Under the pieces are notes generated by a model, which saw only the letters and a list, made by a program, of their open reading frames with translations, had not been told where the DNA came from and did no database searches. From positions 1-37,245 of the forward strand of contig JADGHX010000029.1 of the NCBI GenBank assembly GCA_019683695.1: a stretch of 37,245 nucleotides of DNA, in the 5' to 3' direction. The first letter of the stretch is position 1. Every line of letters begins with the position of its first letter. Made by a program: the position numbers and the translations under genes. Positions 18,103 through 28,413 of the stretch are shown here, one piece after another. The DNA is from Steroidobacteraceae bacterium. GTDB taxonomy: Bacteria; Pseudomonadota; Gammaproteobacteria; Steroidobacterales; Steroidobacteraceae.

Positions 18103-18921
18103 TCAGTCCTCCTCGCGCCGCACGTTCGGCAACGATTCGCTGATGTTCGAGACCGTGTCCTCTCCCGCGATCGTGCAGATCGGGTGCGAGAAATCGTTCT
18201 CGAGGCTCGGGTCGGGCACGATGCCCTGATAGTTGATGTTGTCGTCGTTATCCGAGCTCACGCCGGCGGGCACCCAGTCCAGCTCGAGCGTGTGACGCGT
18301 GCGCCACGCGATGTTGTGGTCCGCGCATGAGGTGTCGCCGCTCACGCCGATGGCGCCGAGCAGCTGCCCCTGCTGGTTGTACAGCGCTAGTCCGCCGCCG
18401 AACACGTTCACGCCACCGATGCGCTGCCCGACCATCGGGTCGTTGCTCTGCCCGAAGTTCTGCGCCGGGCCCTGGTAGGCCACTTCGGTTTCCACCGGGT
18501 TGCTGTGCTGAAGACCATAGAGTGAGCCGCCCGGCTGCACAGCCGCCCACAGGTTTGCCGTCGAGAGTGCGAGGCTCGGCAAGCTGAACGCATTGGCCGT
18601 GTTCGCCTTCTGCGCGGAAATGACGCGGCTGCCGGGCCACTGATCACCTCGGTTGCTTCCGGTGAACGCCACGGCGCATACCACGCCGTCCCGATTCACG
18701 ATGGAGCCCCACATGTTCAGCCCGAAGCCGCCGTTGTTTTCGCTTTGCGCGGCTTTCAGTGCCGACTCCAGCGCGGCGTGACTCGGCAGCCCCGCGCATG
18801 CGTTGCCGCCATTGCCATTGGCCTGACCCGTGGCAGTACCCGATACAAGCGCGCCGCCTGCGCCGAGTGTCACTGCCGTACCGATCACCATGAGACCAGA
18901 ACACGTCTTCATATGCCGCAT
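18103..18921 (-). CDS. Secreted GlcG/HbpS-family protein
   Basis: Probable exported protein of the GlcG/HbpS (haem-binding/haem-degrading-like) fold. The 272-aa product starts MRHMKTCSGLMVIGTAVTLG, a signal peptide whose cleavage is likely after SGTATGQA. The HbpS-like core includes VCAVAFTGSNRGDQWPGSR, VISAQKANTANAFS and the glycine-rich GGVNVFGGGLALYNQQGQLL with GAIGVSGDTSC. This domain is usually about 140 aa; an extra C-terminal segment ends in an acidic tail. AGGAGG lies eight bases before the ATG at 18921, which decides this start. The ligand cannot be told from sequence. Confidence 0.8.
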   Translation of the reverse strand: MRHMKTCSGLMVIGTAVTLGAGGALVSGTATGQANGNGGNACAGLPSHAALESALKAAQSENNGGFGLNMWGSIVNRDGVVCAVAFTGSNRGDQWPGSRVISAQKANTANAFSLPSLALSTANLWAAVQPGGSLYGLQHSNPVETEVAYQGPAQNFGQSNDPMVGQRIGGVNVFGGGLALYNQQGQLLGAIGVSGDTSCADHNIAWRTRHTLELDWVPAGVSSDNDDNINYQGIVPDPSLENDFSHPICTIAGEDTVSNISESLPNVRREED

Positions 18922-19186
18922 GGGAATATCCTCCTGAAGAAAGGCTCGGCCTTTCGGTCGACCAACATGCAACGGGAAGGGGATCGCACGCGTTCAGTGC
19001 GTGAAGCGCATTCTGAAAGCCGCGTGGCGCAAGGAAACTGGTTTCATGTGATGCACGTGCGGCATGGCACAGGCGCGTTCGAAGCAGAACCACGTATCGT
19101 TATCGAGACTGCACCATCAGGCCCGCGCAGATCCGGCGCGGGCGATCTCGTCGTCAGAGCTTCGAAGCCGGAAGTGGCGCCGGGCG

Positions 19187-20287
<1,101 letters not shown>

Positions 20288-20471
20288 TCACAGGCGCGTT
20301 CCATTTGGCATCCGCGCGGAGCGGATCTGGCGAGAGCGTGAGCGCGAGACTAATCAGGTGTTGAATGCGTATCGCGTTTGTGATGCCAGTCGCCCAACGT
20401 TCTGGCGCAGTGCTCGCGCAGCGTGCGATCCGATAAGCTCACGGTCAGGTCCATGCGCAGAGGAACGGTTG

Positions 20472-20876
20472 ATGTCCGCTGAGGATCCGAAATCCGAGCG
20501 CCACCGTATCGACAAGTGGCTGTGGTGCACGCGGTTCTTCAAGACGCGTTCGCTCGCGGCACAGGCGGTGAGCGGTGGAAAGGTGCATCTGAATGGGGAA
20601 CGCGTGAAGCCCGCTCACGCCGTGCGCGTGGGCGACCGCATCAGCCTCACGCTGGATGGCATGTCTGCAGAGTTCGATGTAATCGGATTACCCGTGCGGC
20701 GCGGCCCCGCGCCGGAGGCGCGCACGCACTATGCGGAAACCCCGGCCAGCGCCGAGCGTCGTGCGAAGCTGCGCGAGCAGCATCGGCTCGCGGAGATGAG
20801 CCGGCCGCGGCCGGACACGCGGCCGGACAAGCGCGACCGGCGTCGGCTCGTGAAGCTGCAGCGAGGGGAGAAGTAG
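20472..20876 (+). CDS. hslR: Hsp15-like S4-domain RNA-binding protein
   Basis: A 134-aa protein with an N-terminal S4 RNA-binding domain: RIDKWLWCTRFFKTRSLA, then VSGGKVHLNGERVKPAHAV and VRVGDRISLTL. The basic C-terminal region (RRAKLREQHRLAEMSRPRP onward) is typical of Hsp15, which rescues stalled 50S subunits carrying nascent chains. The start at 20472 follows an AGAGGA ribosome site; longer upstream starts lack support. It is divergent from ddl and convergent with the RND pump gene. Confidence 0.9.
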   Translation: MSAEDPKSERHRIDKWLWCTRFFKTRSLAAQAVSGGKVHLNGERVKPAHAVRVGDRISLTLDGMSAEFDVIGLPVRRGPAPEARTHYAETPASAERRAKLREQHRLAEMSRPRPDTRPDKRDRRRLVKLQRGEK

Positions 20877-20885
20877 GGCGTGGGC

Positions 20886-20914
20886 AAGCCGCGGCCGCTT
20901 ACGCGGCCGGGCTT
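20886..20914. terminator. GC-rich hairpin between convergent genes
   Basis: AAGCC-GCGGCCGC, TTAC, then GCGGCCGGGCTT forms a stem with one bulge between the hslR stop and the end of the RND gene; it includes the latter's stop codon. No T tract follows on the plus strand, so terminator activity is plausible but weakly supported. Confidence 0.4.
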
Positions 20915-23900
20915 CGCTGCATGCGCGAACGCGCGCGCCGCTCGCGCACCCATTCACCCATGCGCGAGGTCCACACGAAAAACAGCGGAATGAACAGCAC
21001 CGCAATGAACGTGGCGGCGAGCATGCCCCCGATGACGCCCGTTCCGATCGAATGCCGGCTGGCGGCACCGGCGCCTGTGCTCACCGCAAGCGGCACCACG
21101 CCGAGAATGAACGCCAGCGACGTCATGACAATCGGCCGGAAGCGCAGCCGTGCGGCTTCCATGGCCGCCTCCGCGAGACTCTTGCCACCCTCGCGATGGA
21201 TGTGTGATGCGAATTCCACGATCAGGATCGCGTTCTTCGCGGCGAGCCCCACGAGCGTGACGAGCCCGATCTGCAGGTAGAGATCTGCGTAGATTCCGCG
21301 GAGCCACACCGCCACGAACGCACCGAACACCGCGAACGGCACCGCCAGGATCACTGCCAGTGGCAGTGTGAGCCGCTCGTACTGCGCGGCCAGAATGAGG
21401 AACACCATGAGTACCGCGAGCCCGAAAATGCCCGCCGTGTTCTGCTGGCTCGTCTTCTCCTGGAAGGACTGACCGGACCACGCGAGCTCGTAGCCGTCCG
21501 GCAGGTATTGGGCCGCGAGCTCCTCCATGGCCGCGAGCGCCTGCCCCGAGCTGTACCCCGGCGCCGGCTCGCCGAAGAGCCGCGCGGACGGGAAGAGGTT
21601 GAAGCGCTCGATCACGTCCGGCCCGGTCACTTCGCTCACGGTCGCCACCGCGGTGAGCGGGATCATGGTCCCCGACGAGGACCGCACGTAGACATCCCGC
21701 AGGTCCTCCGGGTGCGCGCGATATTGCCCTTCGGACTGCATGTGCACGCGGTACACACGCCCGTTGCGGTTGAAGTCGTTCACGTAATAGGCGCCGAACG
21801 TGCTCTGCAGCGTGAGGTTCACGTCGTCCAGGCTCACGCCGAGCAGCTTCGACTTCTCGAGGTCCACGTTCACCTGCACGCGCGGCACGCCCGCGGAGTA
21901 CGAGGTGCCCACGCCGGTGAGCTCCGGCCGCTTCGCCGCTGCGGCGACGAGCGCCTGCGTGGCCATCTCGAGCGCGCGATAGTCATTGCCCTGGCGCGCC
22001 TGCACGAAGCCTTCGAAACCACCGGTGTTCGAAAGGCCCTCGATGGCGGGCGGCGCGAGCGAAAACACGAGCCCATCGCGGATGCGCGAGGCCGCGCCAT
22101 ACAGCGCGCCCGCCACTTCCTGCGAGGACATGCCTTCGTCCGTGCGCTCGGACCAGTCCTTCAGGATGATGAAGCTCACCCCGGCATTGCTGCGCTGGGC
22201 ATTGGTCAGCACGTCGAACCCGCTGACCGTGAAGTTGTCCGCGTACGCCGGATGCTTGAAGACGGCCTGGTCGAGCTGTTGGAGCACGGCGTCCGTCCGC
22301 TGCAGTGATGCGGCCGGAGGCAAGGCGGCGATGGCGATGACGTAGCCCTGGTCCTCATCGGGCGCCAGTGCAGTGGGCACCGTGCGCGTCAGCAGCAGGA
22401 TGCCGCCGAGTATCACCACGATGAAGCCCGCCGCCATGCGCCGGTGGCGCAGCACCCAGCCCACGCCACGGATGTAGCCGTTCGTGAAATTGCCGAACCA
22501 TCGGTCGAAGTGCGCGAGCAGGCCACGGGGCTCGACCTCGCCCGTCTTCAGCAGCAGCGCGCACATGGCCGGCGTGAGCGTGAGTGCCACGAACCCGGAG
22601 ATGGTGACGGAAACGGCGATTGTGATGGCGAACTGCCGGTACATCTCACCGACGAGGCCGCCCAGGAACGCCACCGGCAGGAACACCGCGTTCAGCACCA
22701 GCACGATCGCGATGACGGGCCGGCTCACCTCGCTCATCGCACGGCGCGTGGCTTCCTTCGGGTCCACGTGCTCGGCGCGCATGTGGCGCTCCACGTTTTC
22801 CAGCACGACGATGGCGTCGTCCACCACGATGCCGATGGACAGCACCATGCCGAACATCGTGAGGGAGTTGATGGAGAACCCGAGCAGATGCATGCCCGCG
22901 AACGTGCCGATGAGCGACACGGGCACGGCCATGGTCGGAATCAGTGTGGCGCGCAGGTTGTACAGGAACAGCCACACGACGAGGAACACGAGCACCATCG
23001 CCTCGACCAGCGTCTTGGCGACTTCCTCCATCGACACGCGCACGTACTTGCTGGTGTCGTAGGGAATGGCCCACGTCAGCCCCGCCGGGAAGCGGGCGCC
23101 GATCTCCTCCATCTTGTCGTACACGGCCTGCGCCACTTGCAGCGCATTCGCGCGAGGCGCGAGCACGACGGCGGCACCCACAACCGGCCGGCCCTGCCGG
23201 GTCATGCCGAAGGAATAGTCGCGCGCGCCCAGCTCCACACGAGCCACGTCGCGCAGGCGCACGACTTCGCCGGCATCGCCGGTCTTGAGCACGATGCGCT
23301 CGAACTGTTCCGGATCCGAGAGGCGGGTCTGCGACGTGACGGTGAGCGTGAGATCCACACGGCGCACCATGGGCTCATCACCGAGCCGGCCCGCCGCGGA
23401 TTGCGTGTTCTGCTCGCGCACGGCAGCGGCGACGTCGCCCGGCGTGAGGCCCAGCTCGGCGAGCTTGTCGGGCTTGAGCCAAATGCGCACGGAGTACTCG
23501 CGTGCCCCGAACACCTGCAGGTCTCCCACGCCCGGAATGCGCCGCAGCTCGTCGAACACGTTCACGATGGCGTAGTTCGAGATGAACAGCGAGTCGTACC
23601 GCCCGTCCGGCGCGTCGAGCGTCACCACCTGAAGAAAGCTCGGCAGACTCTTCGCGACCGTGACGCCCTGGCGGCGCACTTCCTCGGGCAGCAGGGGCAG
23701 GGCGCTCTGCACGCGGTTCTGCACATTGATGACGGCGATATCCGGGTCCGTGCCGACCGCGAACGTGATGGTGAGCTGCATGGCGCCGCTCGAGGAGTTC
23801 GCGGAGCGCATGTAGAGCATGCCCTCCACGCCGTTCAGCGCCTGCTCGAGCGGCGCGGCCACCGTTTCGGCGATGACGTCTGCGCTGGCGCCCGGATACG

Positions 23901-24045
23901 ACGTGGAGACCAGCACCGCGGGTGGCGCGATGTCCGGATACATGGAAATCGGCAGCGCGCGGAACGACGCCACCCCCGCAATGACGATGAATGCCGACAC
24001 GACCGCGGCGAACAGCGGCCGGTCGATGAAGAAGTTCGAGATCAC
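20899..24045 (-). CDS. RND efflux pump inner-membrane transporter (HAE1, AcrB/MexB type)
   Basis: Proton-driven trimeric exporter of hydrophobic compounds in the inner membrane. At 1048 aa it has the usual length. It begins MISNFFIDRPLFAAVVSAF, the standard first transmembrane helix. The proton-relay pair is D409-D410 in GIVVDDAIVVLENVERHM, and the relay lysine lies in LAAKNAILIVEFA. The large periplasmic loops show the usual repeats (GASADVIAETVAAPLEQALN). It overlaps the adaptor gene by ATGA. No outer-membrane channel gene is in the window, so it presumably shares a TolC/OprM-like channel encoded elsewhere. Drug specificity cannot be inferred. Confidence 0.96.
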   Translation of the reverse strand: MISNFFIDRPLFAAVVSAFIVIAGVASFRALPISMYPDIAPPAVLVSTSYPGASADVIAETVAAPLEQALNGVEGMLYMRSANSSSGAMQLTITFAVGTDPDIAVINVQNRVQSALPLLPEEVRRQGVTVAKSLPSFLQVVTLDAPDGRYDSLFISNYAIVNVFDELRRIPGVGDLQVFGAREYSVRIWLKPDKLAELGLTPGDVAAAVREQNTQSAAGRLGDEPMVRRVDLTLTVTSQTRLSDPEQFERIVLKTGDAGEVVRLRDVARVELGARDYSFGMTRQGRPVVGAAVVLAPRANALQVAQAVYDKMEEIGARFPAGLTWAIPYDTSKYVRVSMEEVAKTLVEAMVLVFLVVWLFLYNLRATLIPTMAVPVSLIGTFAGMHLLGFSINSLTMFGMVLSIGIVVDDAIVVLENVERHMRAEHVDPKEATRRAMSEVSRPVIAIVLVLNAVFLPVAFLGGLVGEMYRQFAITIAVSVTISGFVALTLTPAMCALLLKTGEVEPRGLLAHFDRWFGNFTNGYIRGVGWVLRHRRMAAGFIVVILGGILLLTRTVPTALAPDEDQGYVIAIAALPPAASLQRTDAVLQQLDQAVFKHPAYADNFTVSGFDVLTNAQRSNAGVSFIILKDWSERTDEGMSSQEVAGALYGAASRIRDGLVFSLAPPAIEGLSNTGGFEGFVQARQGNDYRALEMATQALVAAAAKRPELTGVGTSYSAGVPRVQVNVDLEKSKLLGVSLDDVNLTLQSTFGAYYVNDFNRNGRVYRVHMQSEGQYRAHPEDLRDVYVRSSSGTMIPLTAVATVSEVTGPDVIERFNLFPSARLFGEPAPGYSSGQALAAMEELAAQYLPDGYELAWSGQSFQEKTSQQNTAGIFGLAVLMVFLILAAQYERLTLPLAVILAVPFAVFGAFVAVWLRGIYADLYLQIGLVTLVGLAAKNAILIVEFASHIHREGGKSLAEAAMEAARLRFRPIVMTSLAFILGVVPLAVSTGAGAASRHSIGTGVIGGMLAATFIAVLFIPLFFVWTSRMGEWVRERRARSRMQRSPAA

Positions 24046-25265
24046 GCCTTCCCGTCCTTGCCGTCGGCCTGCGCGGCCTGGCTCGCAGGCTGTTCGGCCG
24101 GTGCGGACGGCTGCCCGGCAGGCGCCGGCATCGTGCCGTCCGGCTGCAGCGCCACCGCCTTCACGACTGCGCCGGGTTGCACTTTCAGAATCCCTTCCAC
24201 GACGACGCGGTCCCCGGCGGCGAGGCCATTCACGACGGCAACGTCGTTGCCCGACGTGACGCCCAGGTGTACCGGACGTGGTGCAATTTTCTCGTCGGGG
24301 CCCACCACCCAGACGATGGACCCCTGCACGCTGTGCAGAACGGCCCGTTTCGGGATGACGAGCGAGCCGGCGATGTTCACGCCTTCCACACGCGCGCGCA
24401 CGACCTGACCCGGCAGCAGGGCGTCGTTCTTGTTCTCGAAGATCGCGCGCACCGCGACCGTCCCGGTCTGGTCGCCCACGGCAGGCGAGATGAACTCGAT
24501 GCGTGCGTCTTCGACGAGCGTGTCGCCCTGCGTACTCATGACGCGCACCGCGACCTTGCCGGCGCCGTCGCCAGCCATGGCGGCGCGCAGGCTTTCCGCC
24601 TCGGCCGAGGGCATCGCGAACTCCACGTACAACCGATCGACCTGCACGATGTGCGTGAGCAGGCTGGAGTCCGTGCCCGCGGTGACAAGGCTGCCTTCCG
24701 AGCGCACCTCGCGGCTCGTGAGGCCGGCGATGGGCGCACGCACGTCGGTATACGAGAGGTCCAGCTCGGCCGAGCGCAGCGCGGCTTGCGCCGCGGCAAC
24801 GGCCGCCACGGCGCTTTCATGCGCGGCGATCGCCGCGTCCCGATCGCGCAGGCTCACGAGCCCCTGCTCGTAGAGCGGCACAATGCGATTGCGCTCGCGC
24901 TGTGTCTGCTGGAGGTTCGCTTGCTGCACGCCGAGCTCGGCGCGCGCGCGCTCCACCTGCGCCTGGAAAGGCGCGGGGTCGATCTTGAACAGCAGCTCGT
25001 TTTCCTTCACGCGCGTGCCTTCCTTGTACAGGCGCCGGAGCAGGATGCCGGACACGCGCGCGCGGACTTCCACTTCGCGCACGCCGCGCAGCTGTGCCGG
25101 GTGTTCCAGCGTGAGGGCAAGCGGCCGGGGTCGCACTTCGACGACACCCACTTCAACCGGCGGCGGAGCCTGAGGCGCCTGCTGTCGTCCGCAGGAAGCA
25201 ACACCCGCGAGGAGGATCAGCGCTGCCAGGGAACGGGCCGCGCGCGTGTAGTTGAGGTTCTGCAT
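24042..25265 (-). CDS. RND efflux periplasmic adaptor lipoprotein (AcrA/MexA type)
   Basis: The membrane fusion protein linking the RND pump to an outer-membrane channel. The 407-aa product has a lipoprotein signal ending LAGVASC, so it is anchored by a lipid. The biotinyl-lipoyl and hairpin region includes VEVRARVSGILLRRLYKEG, KIDPAPFQAQVERARAEL and LSYTDVRAPIAGL. Barrel-domain motifs follow, with a Gln/Ala-rich C-terminal tail. It is the first gene of a two-gene operon with the transporter. No adjacent TetR-type repressor is visible. Confidence 0.95.
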   Translation of the reverse strand: MQNLNYTRAARSLAALILLAGVASCGRQQAPQAPPPVEVGVVEVRPRPLALTLEHPAQLRGVREVEVRARVSGILLRRLYKEGTRVKENELLFKIDPAPFQAQVERARAELGVQQANLQQTQRERNRIVPLYEQGLVSLRDRDAAIAAHESAVAAVAAAQAALRSAELDLSYTDVRAPIAGLTSREVRSEGSLVTAGTDSSLLTHIVQVDRLYVEFAMPSAEAESLRAAMAGDGAGKVAVRVMSTQGDTLVEDARIEFISPAVGDQTGTVAVRAIFENKNDALLPGQVVRARVEGVNIAGSLVIPKRAVLHSVQGSIVWVVGPDEKIAPRPVHLGVTSGNDVAVVNGLAAGDRVVVEGILKVQPGAVVKAVALQPDGTMPAPAGQPSAPAEQPASQAAQADGKDGKA

Positions 25266-25476
25266 CGATCCCAGCTCCGATGGGGTCGAAGGCCGCGATC
25301 AGCGCGGCGTGCGAGCCTGCTGCAGCCGTTCGAGGAGCCCCTGAAAAGGGGGTGCGAACTATAACCGTGCGCTATGGCGAGGCCAAGCATGTTGCACAGC
25401 TGCCGCGTCGCTCCGTGCCACGCAGGCGGCGAGCCGCCGGTTACGGATCGCGCGTGTCCTCCAAAAGAGGTACGAC

Positions 25477-27036
25477 TCAGTGCTTCCTAAGCACGATGAG
25501 CTCGATGCCAGGGGGCGGCATGGAGGCGCTCAGCCGGATGCGCGGGCCGCGCTGTTCCGTGCGCTCCACGAGGGCGAAATCGCTGTCGCCGGAAATCCGA
25601 TAGCGTTCGACGGTGTACGGGCGCTCGGCGAGATTCTCGACGGTGAGGTCGTAGCCACGATTGTTACTGTATGTGACAGACCGGCGTTCGAGCAGCTGTA
25701 CCTCAAACTGCGTACCCACCTTGAGCACGTCCGGCCCGGAGCGAGGGCCGATGAATTCCGCGGGAATCTGATAGTTGCTGATCAGCACCTGCACCGTATC
25801 GCGATCCCGCGAACGGCCGGCCAGCACCGCGAAGCCGTTCTGGTCGCCGCCCTGTGCCGCGAGCCGCACCGGCGTGTCTTTCATGCGCCCGAGCGCGATG
25901 AGGGCCTGGCCCGTCTTGTCCGGCGTGGTGCCGTTCTTCCCGAAGACATTGTCCGCGCGATACAGGGCGGAGATGTCGATCGGCGCGTCCTGCATGTACA
26001 CGAGCGTGGAGGCGACGAAGCCTGCGCGCTGCAGGTCCGACGGCAGCGGCTCGAGCAGACCGTAGTTCCACTCGTTGAGCACGCTCAGGGTTTTGCGGAA
26101 GCCGTGGCGATCGAGCCGCGCGCGCAGGTCACGCGCCACGCGGATCATGTCCAGCGGATCGTTCGAGTCCGTGGCGTACCAGTGCCATGAATAGAAATCG
26201 AGCGGCACCTTGTGGGCGCGCACGTAGCGCAGGAAGTCGTCGAGATACGGGTTGGCATCATTCGGCCGCGCGAGCGCCGGCCCGCCCACCCGGGCGCGGC
26301 GGTCCGCCTGCTTCACGGCGCGCGCCACTTTTTCATAGAGCTCGAAGTACTGCTGCGGTGTGCCGCCCCAGAACATCTTTCCGAGGTCCGGCTCGTTCCA
26401 CACTTCCCAGTAGCGGATGTTGTAGTGGAAGCCGTTCGCCCAGCCCTTGTTGTAGTGGAGCACGATGTGCTTCACGACTTCGGCATAGCGATCGAAATCC
26501 TTCGGCGGCTCGACGTTCGCGCCTTCGCTTCGGCCGAGCCGGAACATGACTTCGGCATCCACGGCCTTGATCGAGGCGATGAGACGATCCGTCGGGCCGA
26601 AGTTGTAGCTCTTCGGATCCTTCGGATCGGCGTTCGGGTCCGGGAAGATGCTGAGCCCGGTACGCTCGGGCTCGATGAGCGCATTCGGTGTGTCCGGGAA
26701 GCGAGCGTCGATGTCACCGGCGCCGTACGAATCGTGCGTGCGCACGAGGTCGATGCGCGCCTGTCGATAACCCTGCGTCGCCTCCCAGTCGCCCGGAATG
26801 TTCCAGCCGCCGAAGGTGAAACGGATCGGCTTGTGAAAACCCTTGCCGGGTGCGCCGTTCACGCCTTGAAGGGAGCGCAGCTCGCCTGCGGTTTCGGCCG
26901 CGTCCACCTTCACGTGGCGCAGCTCATGGGAGGCGGGCGGCGGCGGTTGGGACGGCACATTGGCCTGCACCACACTCGAGCCCAGGATCGGGCCGGCCAC
27001 AAGGCCCAGGATTGCGAATCGGAAAAGTCTTCTCAC
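25477..27036 (-). CDS. GH39-like glycoside hydrolase, exported
   Basis: Clan GH-A retaining hydrolase resembling family 39 (beta-xylosidase/iduronidase type). The 519-aa protein has an N-terminal signal peptide (MRRLFRFAILGLVAGPILG). The acid/base Glu is E215 in YWEVWNEPDLGK and the nucleophile is probably E322 in SVLNEWNYGL. Between them lies a FYSWHWYATDSNDP segment typical of the barrel. A C-terminal beta domain ends the protein. It stands alone between unrelated genes, so the substrate is not suggested by context. Exact family assignment is by motif and carries some doubt. Confidence 0.82.
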   Translation of the reverse strand: MRRLFRFAILGLVAGPILGSSVVQANVPSQPPPPASHELRHVKVDAAETAGELRSLQGVNGAPGKGFHKPIRFTFGGWNIPGDWEATQGYRQARIDLVRTHDSYGAGDIDARFPDTPNALIEPERTGLSIFPDPNADPKDPKSYNFGPTDRLIASIKAVDAEVMFRLGRSEGANVEPPKDFDRYAEVVKHIVLHYNKGWANGFHYNIRYWEVWNEPDLGKMFWGGTPQQYFELYEKVARAVKQADRRARVGGPALARPNDANPYLDDFLRYVRAHKVPLDFYSWHWYATDSNDPLDMIRVARDLRARLDRHGFRKTLSVLNEWNYGLLEPLPSDLQRAGFVASTLVYMQDAPIDISALYRADNVFGKNGTTPDKTGQALIALGRMKDTPVRLAAQGGDQNGFAVLAGRSRDRDTVQVLISNYQIPAEFIGPRSGPDVLKVGTQFEVQLLERRSVTYSNNRGYDLTVENLAERPYTVERYRISGDSDFALVERTEQRGPRIRLSASMPPPGIELIVLRKH

Positions 27037-27194
27037 GCCTTCGGCATTCTGTTCAACAAGACGCGAAGGCTACCAGCGCATTGCGCGACTCTGTACTGGA
27101 TATGCCACTGTGCGCGCAGGAAATGGATAAGCTGATGTCCCAGCACTTGCGCGCGTGATGGTGCGCAGGTGCTCGCGGAGATGAAGTCGACGTC

Positions 27195-27599
27195 TTACGT
27201 CTTTGCCGGGAAGGCATCCGGCACCGGCAGGGCCAGCGCTACGTGATCTTCCGCGCTCGCCGCGTGCGTGATGTGGCCTTTGCCGCTTGTGTCTTCCAGC
27301 AGAATGAACTGGCCCGGCGTCAGTCGGCGCTTTTCACCATCCGCCGCAGTCACTTCGACGATGCCACGCAGGCAGACCATCACCTGCCTGCGCGGTGCCG
27401 GATGCCAGTCTTCGGTCGTGCCCGCCTTCAGCGATGCAAACGTGGCCCCGCGCACGTCGCCGATGCGACTCACGGCCAATGCCGCCTGGATGCCCTCATT
27501 GCCGAGCGCCGAGAGCAGCAGCGCCTCATCGGCAAAGTGCGAGACGCCATCTGGGCCGGTGTACAGCCGGGTGCACGTGAGCTTCGTGGAATGCTTCAT
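27195..27599 (-). CDS. Small cupin-domain protein
   Basis: A single-domain cupin of about 134 aa. The C-terminal half shows the barrel: RRQVMVCLRGIVEVTAADGE, then LTPGQFILLEDTSGKGHIT with a His that may bind metal. The usual first motif G(X)5HXH is modified here (DWHPAPRRQVMV). The chosen start MKHSTKLTC (27599) begins at the conserved part; the longer frame upstream is Arg/Cys-rich and unlike the rest. No clear ribosome site is seen. The function is unknown and the gene is divergent from the outer-membrane protein gene. Confidence 0.75.
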   Translation of the reverse strand: MKHSTKLTCTRLYTGPDGVSHFADEALLLSALGNEGIQAALAVSRIGDVRGATFASLKAGTTEDWHPAPRRQVMVCLRGIVEVTAADGEKRRLTPGQFILLEDTSGKGHITHAASAEDHVALALPVPDAFPAKT

Positions 27600-27717
27600 C
27601 GCAAGACGATCGCGGCGAACAGCATCACAAGGAGGATGCGCGAGGATACAGCGTGCGCGCAGGGGCTGCATGGCGCATCATTCGTGCGGCGTTGTCGCGC
27701 TGAAACGGTGTTCTGTC

Positions 27718-28374
27718 ATGCGAAGTGCAGTTGTTCATCTGGCCGTGGGGCTCGTCTCCTTCGGCATCGCCAGCTCCGCATTCGCGGCGGATGGTTCGGC
27801 AGAGGAGGAGAGCACGGGCCGGCCGCGCTTCGAAATCACGCCCTTCATCGGGTATCGCGCCGGCGGCGATTTCGATGTGGAGGGCTCGGACGAAGACGCG
27901 GACCTCGATGACCACGCGGCGTATGGGCTCGCGCTCAATCTGCGCCTCGACGAAGTCTCGCAGTACGAGTTGTTCTTTGCGCGGCAACCCACCCGGTTCA
28001 AGGCGGACTCGCCGGTCGGCGGGCTGGATGTCGACGTGGACTATCTGCATATCGGCGGCACGCTGGAATCCGAGGAGCCGCGCCGCTTCACGCCTTACCT
28101 TGCCGGCGGCCTCGGCGTCACGCGTATCTCGCCGGACGATGCCGCGGCGGACGATGAAACGCGCTTCTCCATTTCGCTGGCCGGGGGCGTGCGTGTGCCC
28201 ATCACCGCGCGCTTTGGCGTGCGGCTGGAAGCCCGCGGCTATCTCACGTTCATCGACACCGATTCGGCCGTGTTCTGCGCGTCCGGGTCGTTCGGTGGTG
28301 TGTGCTCCATTCGGGCCAGCGGCTCGACGTTCTTCCAGTACGAGGCGCTGGCGGGAGCCACGTTCACGTTCTGA
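27718..28374 (+). CDS. Outer-membrane beta-barrel protein (OmpA/OmpW-like fold)
   Basis: A 218-aa exported protein with signal peptide MRSAVVHLAVGLVSFGIASS ending AFAA. The mature part alternates polar and hydrophobic residues in barrel-like strands: FEITPFIGYRAGGDFDV, YGLALNLRLDEVSQYELFFA, FTPYLAGGLGVTRIS and FGVRLEARGYLTFI. It ends in aromatic ALAGATFTF, the usual C-terminal Phe signature for outer-membrane assembly. Two Cys residues in the final loop may form a disulphide. The role is unknown. AsmA follows 39 nt downstream on the same strand. Confidence 0.82.
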   Translation: MRSAVVHLAVGLVSFGIASSAFAADGSAEEESTGRPRFEITPFIGYRAGGDFDVEGSDEDADLDDHAAYGLALNLRLDEVSQYELFFARQPTRFKADSPVGGLDVDVDYLHIGGTLESEEPRRFTPYLAGGLGVTRISPDDAAADDETRFSISLAGGVRVPITARFGVRLEARGYLTFIDTDSAVFCASGSFGGVCSIRASGSTFFQYEALAGATFTF

Positions 28375-28413
28375 GCGCGTACGCACGGGGGAACCGCCGT
28401 CCGCTCGTGCGTT

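Noticed and set aside
22444-24408. 654-codon plus-strand frame rich in His and Arg
   Set aside because: It is antisense to the RND transporter and adaptor genes and has the His/Arg/Glu bias expected of a shadow frame in high-GC DNA. The same applies to 24177-25364, 27625-29304 and 32089-33945.
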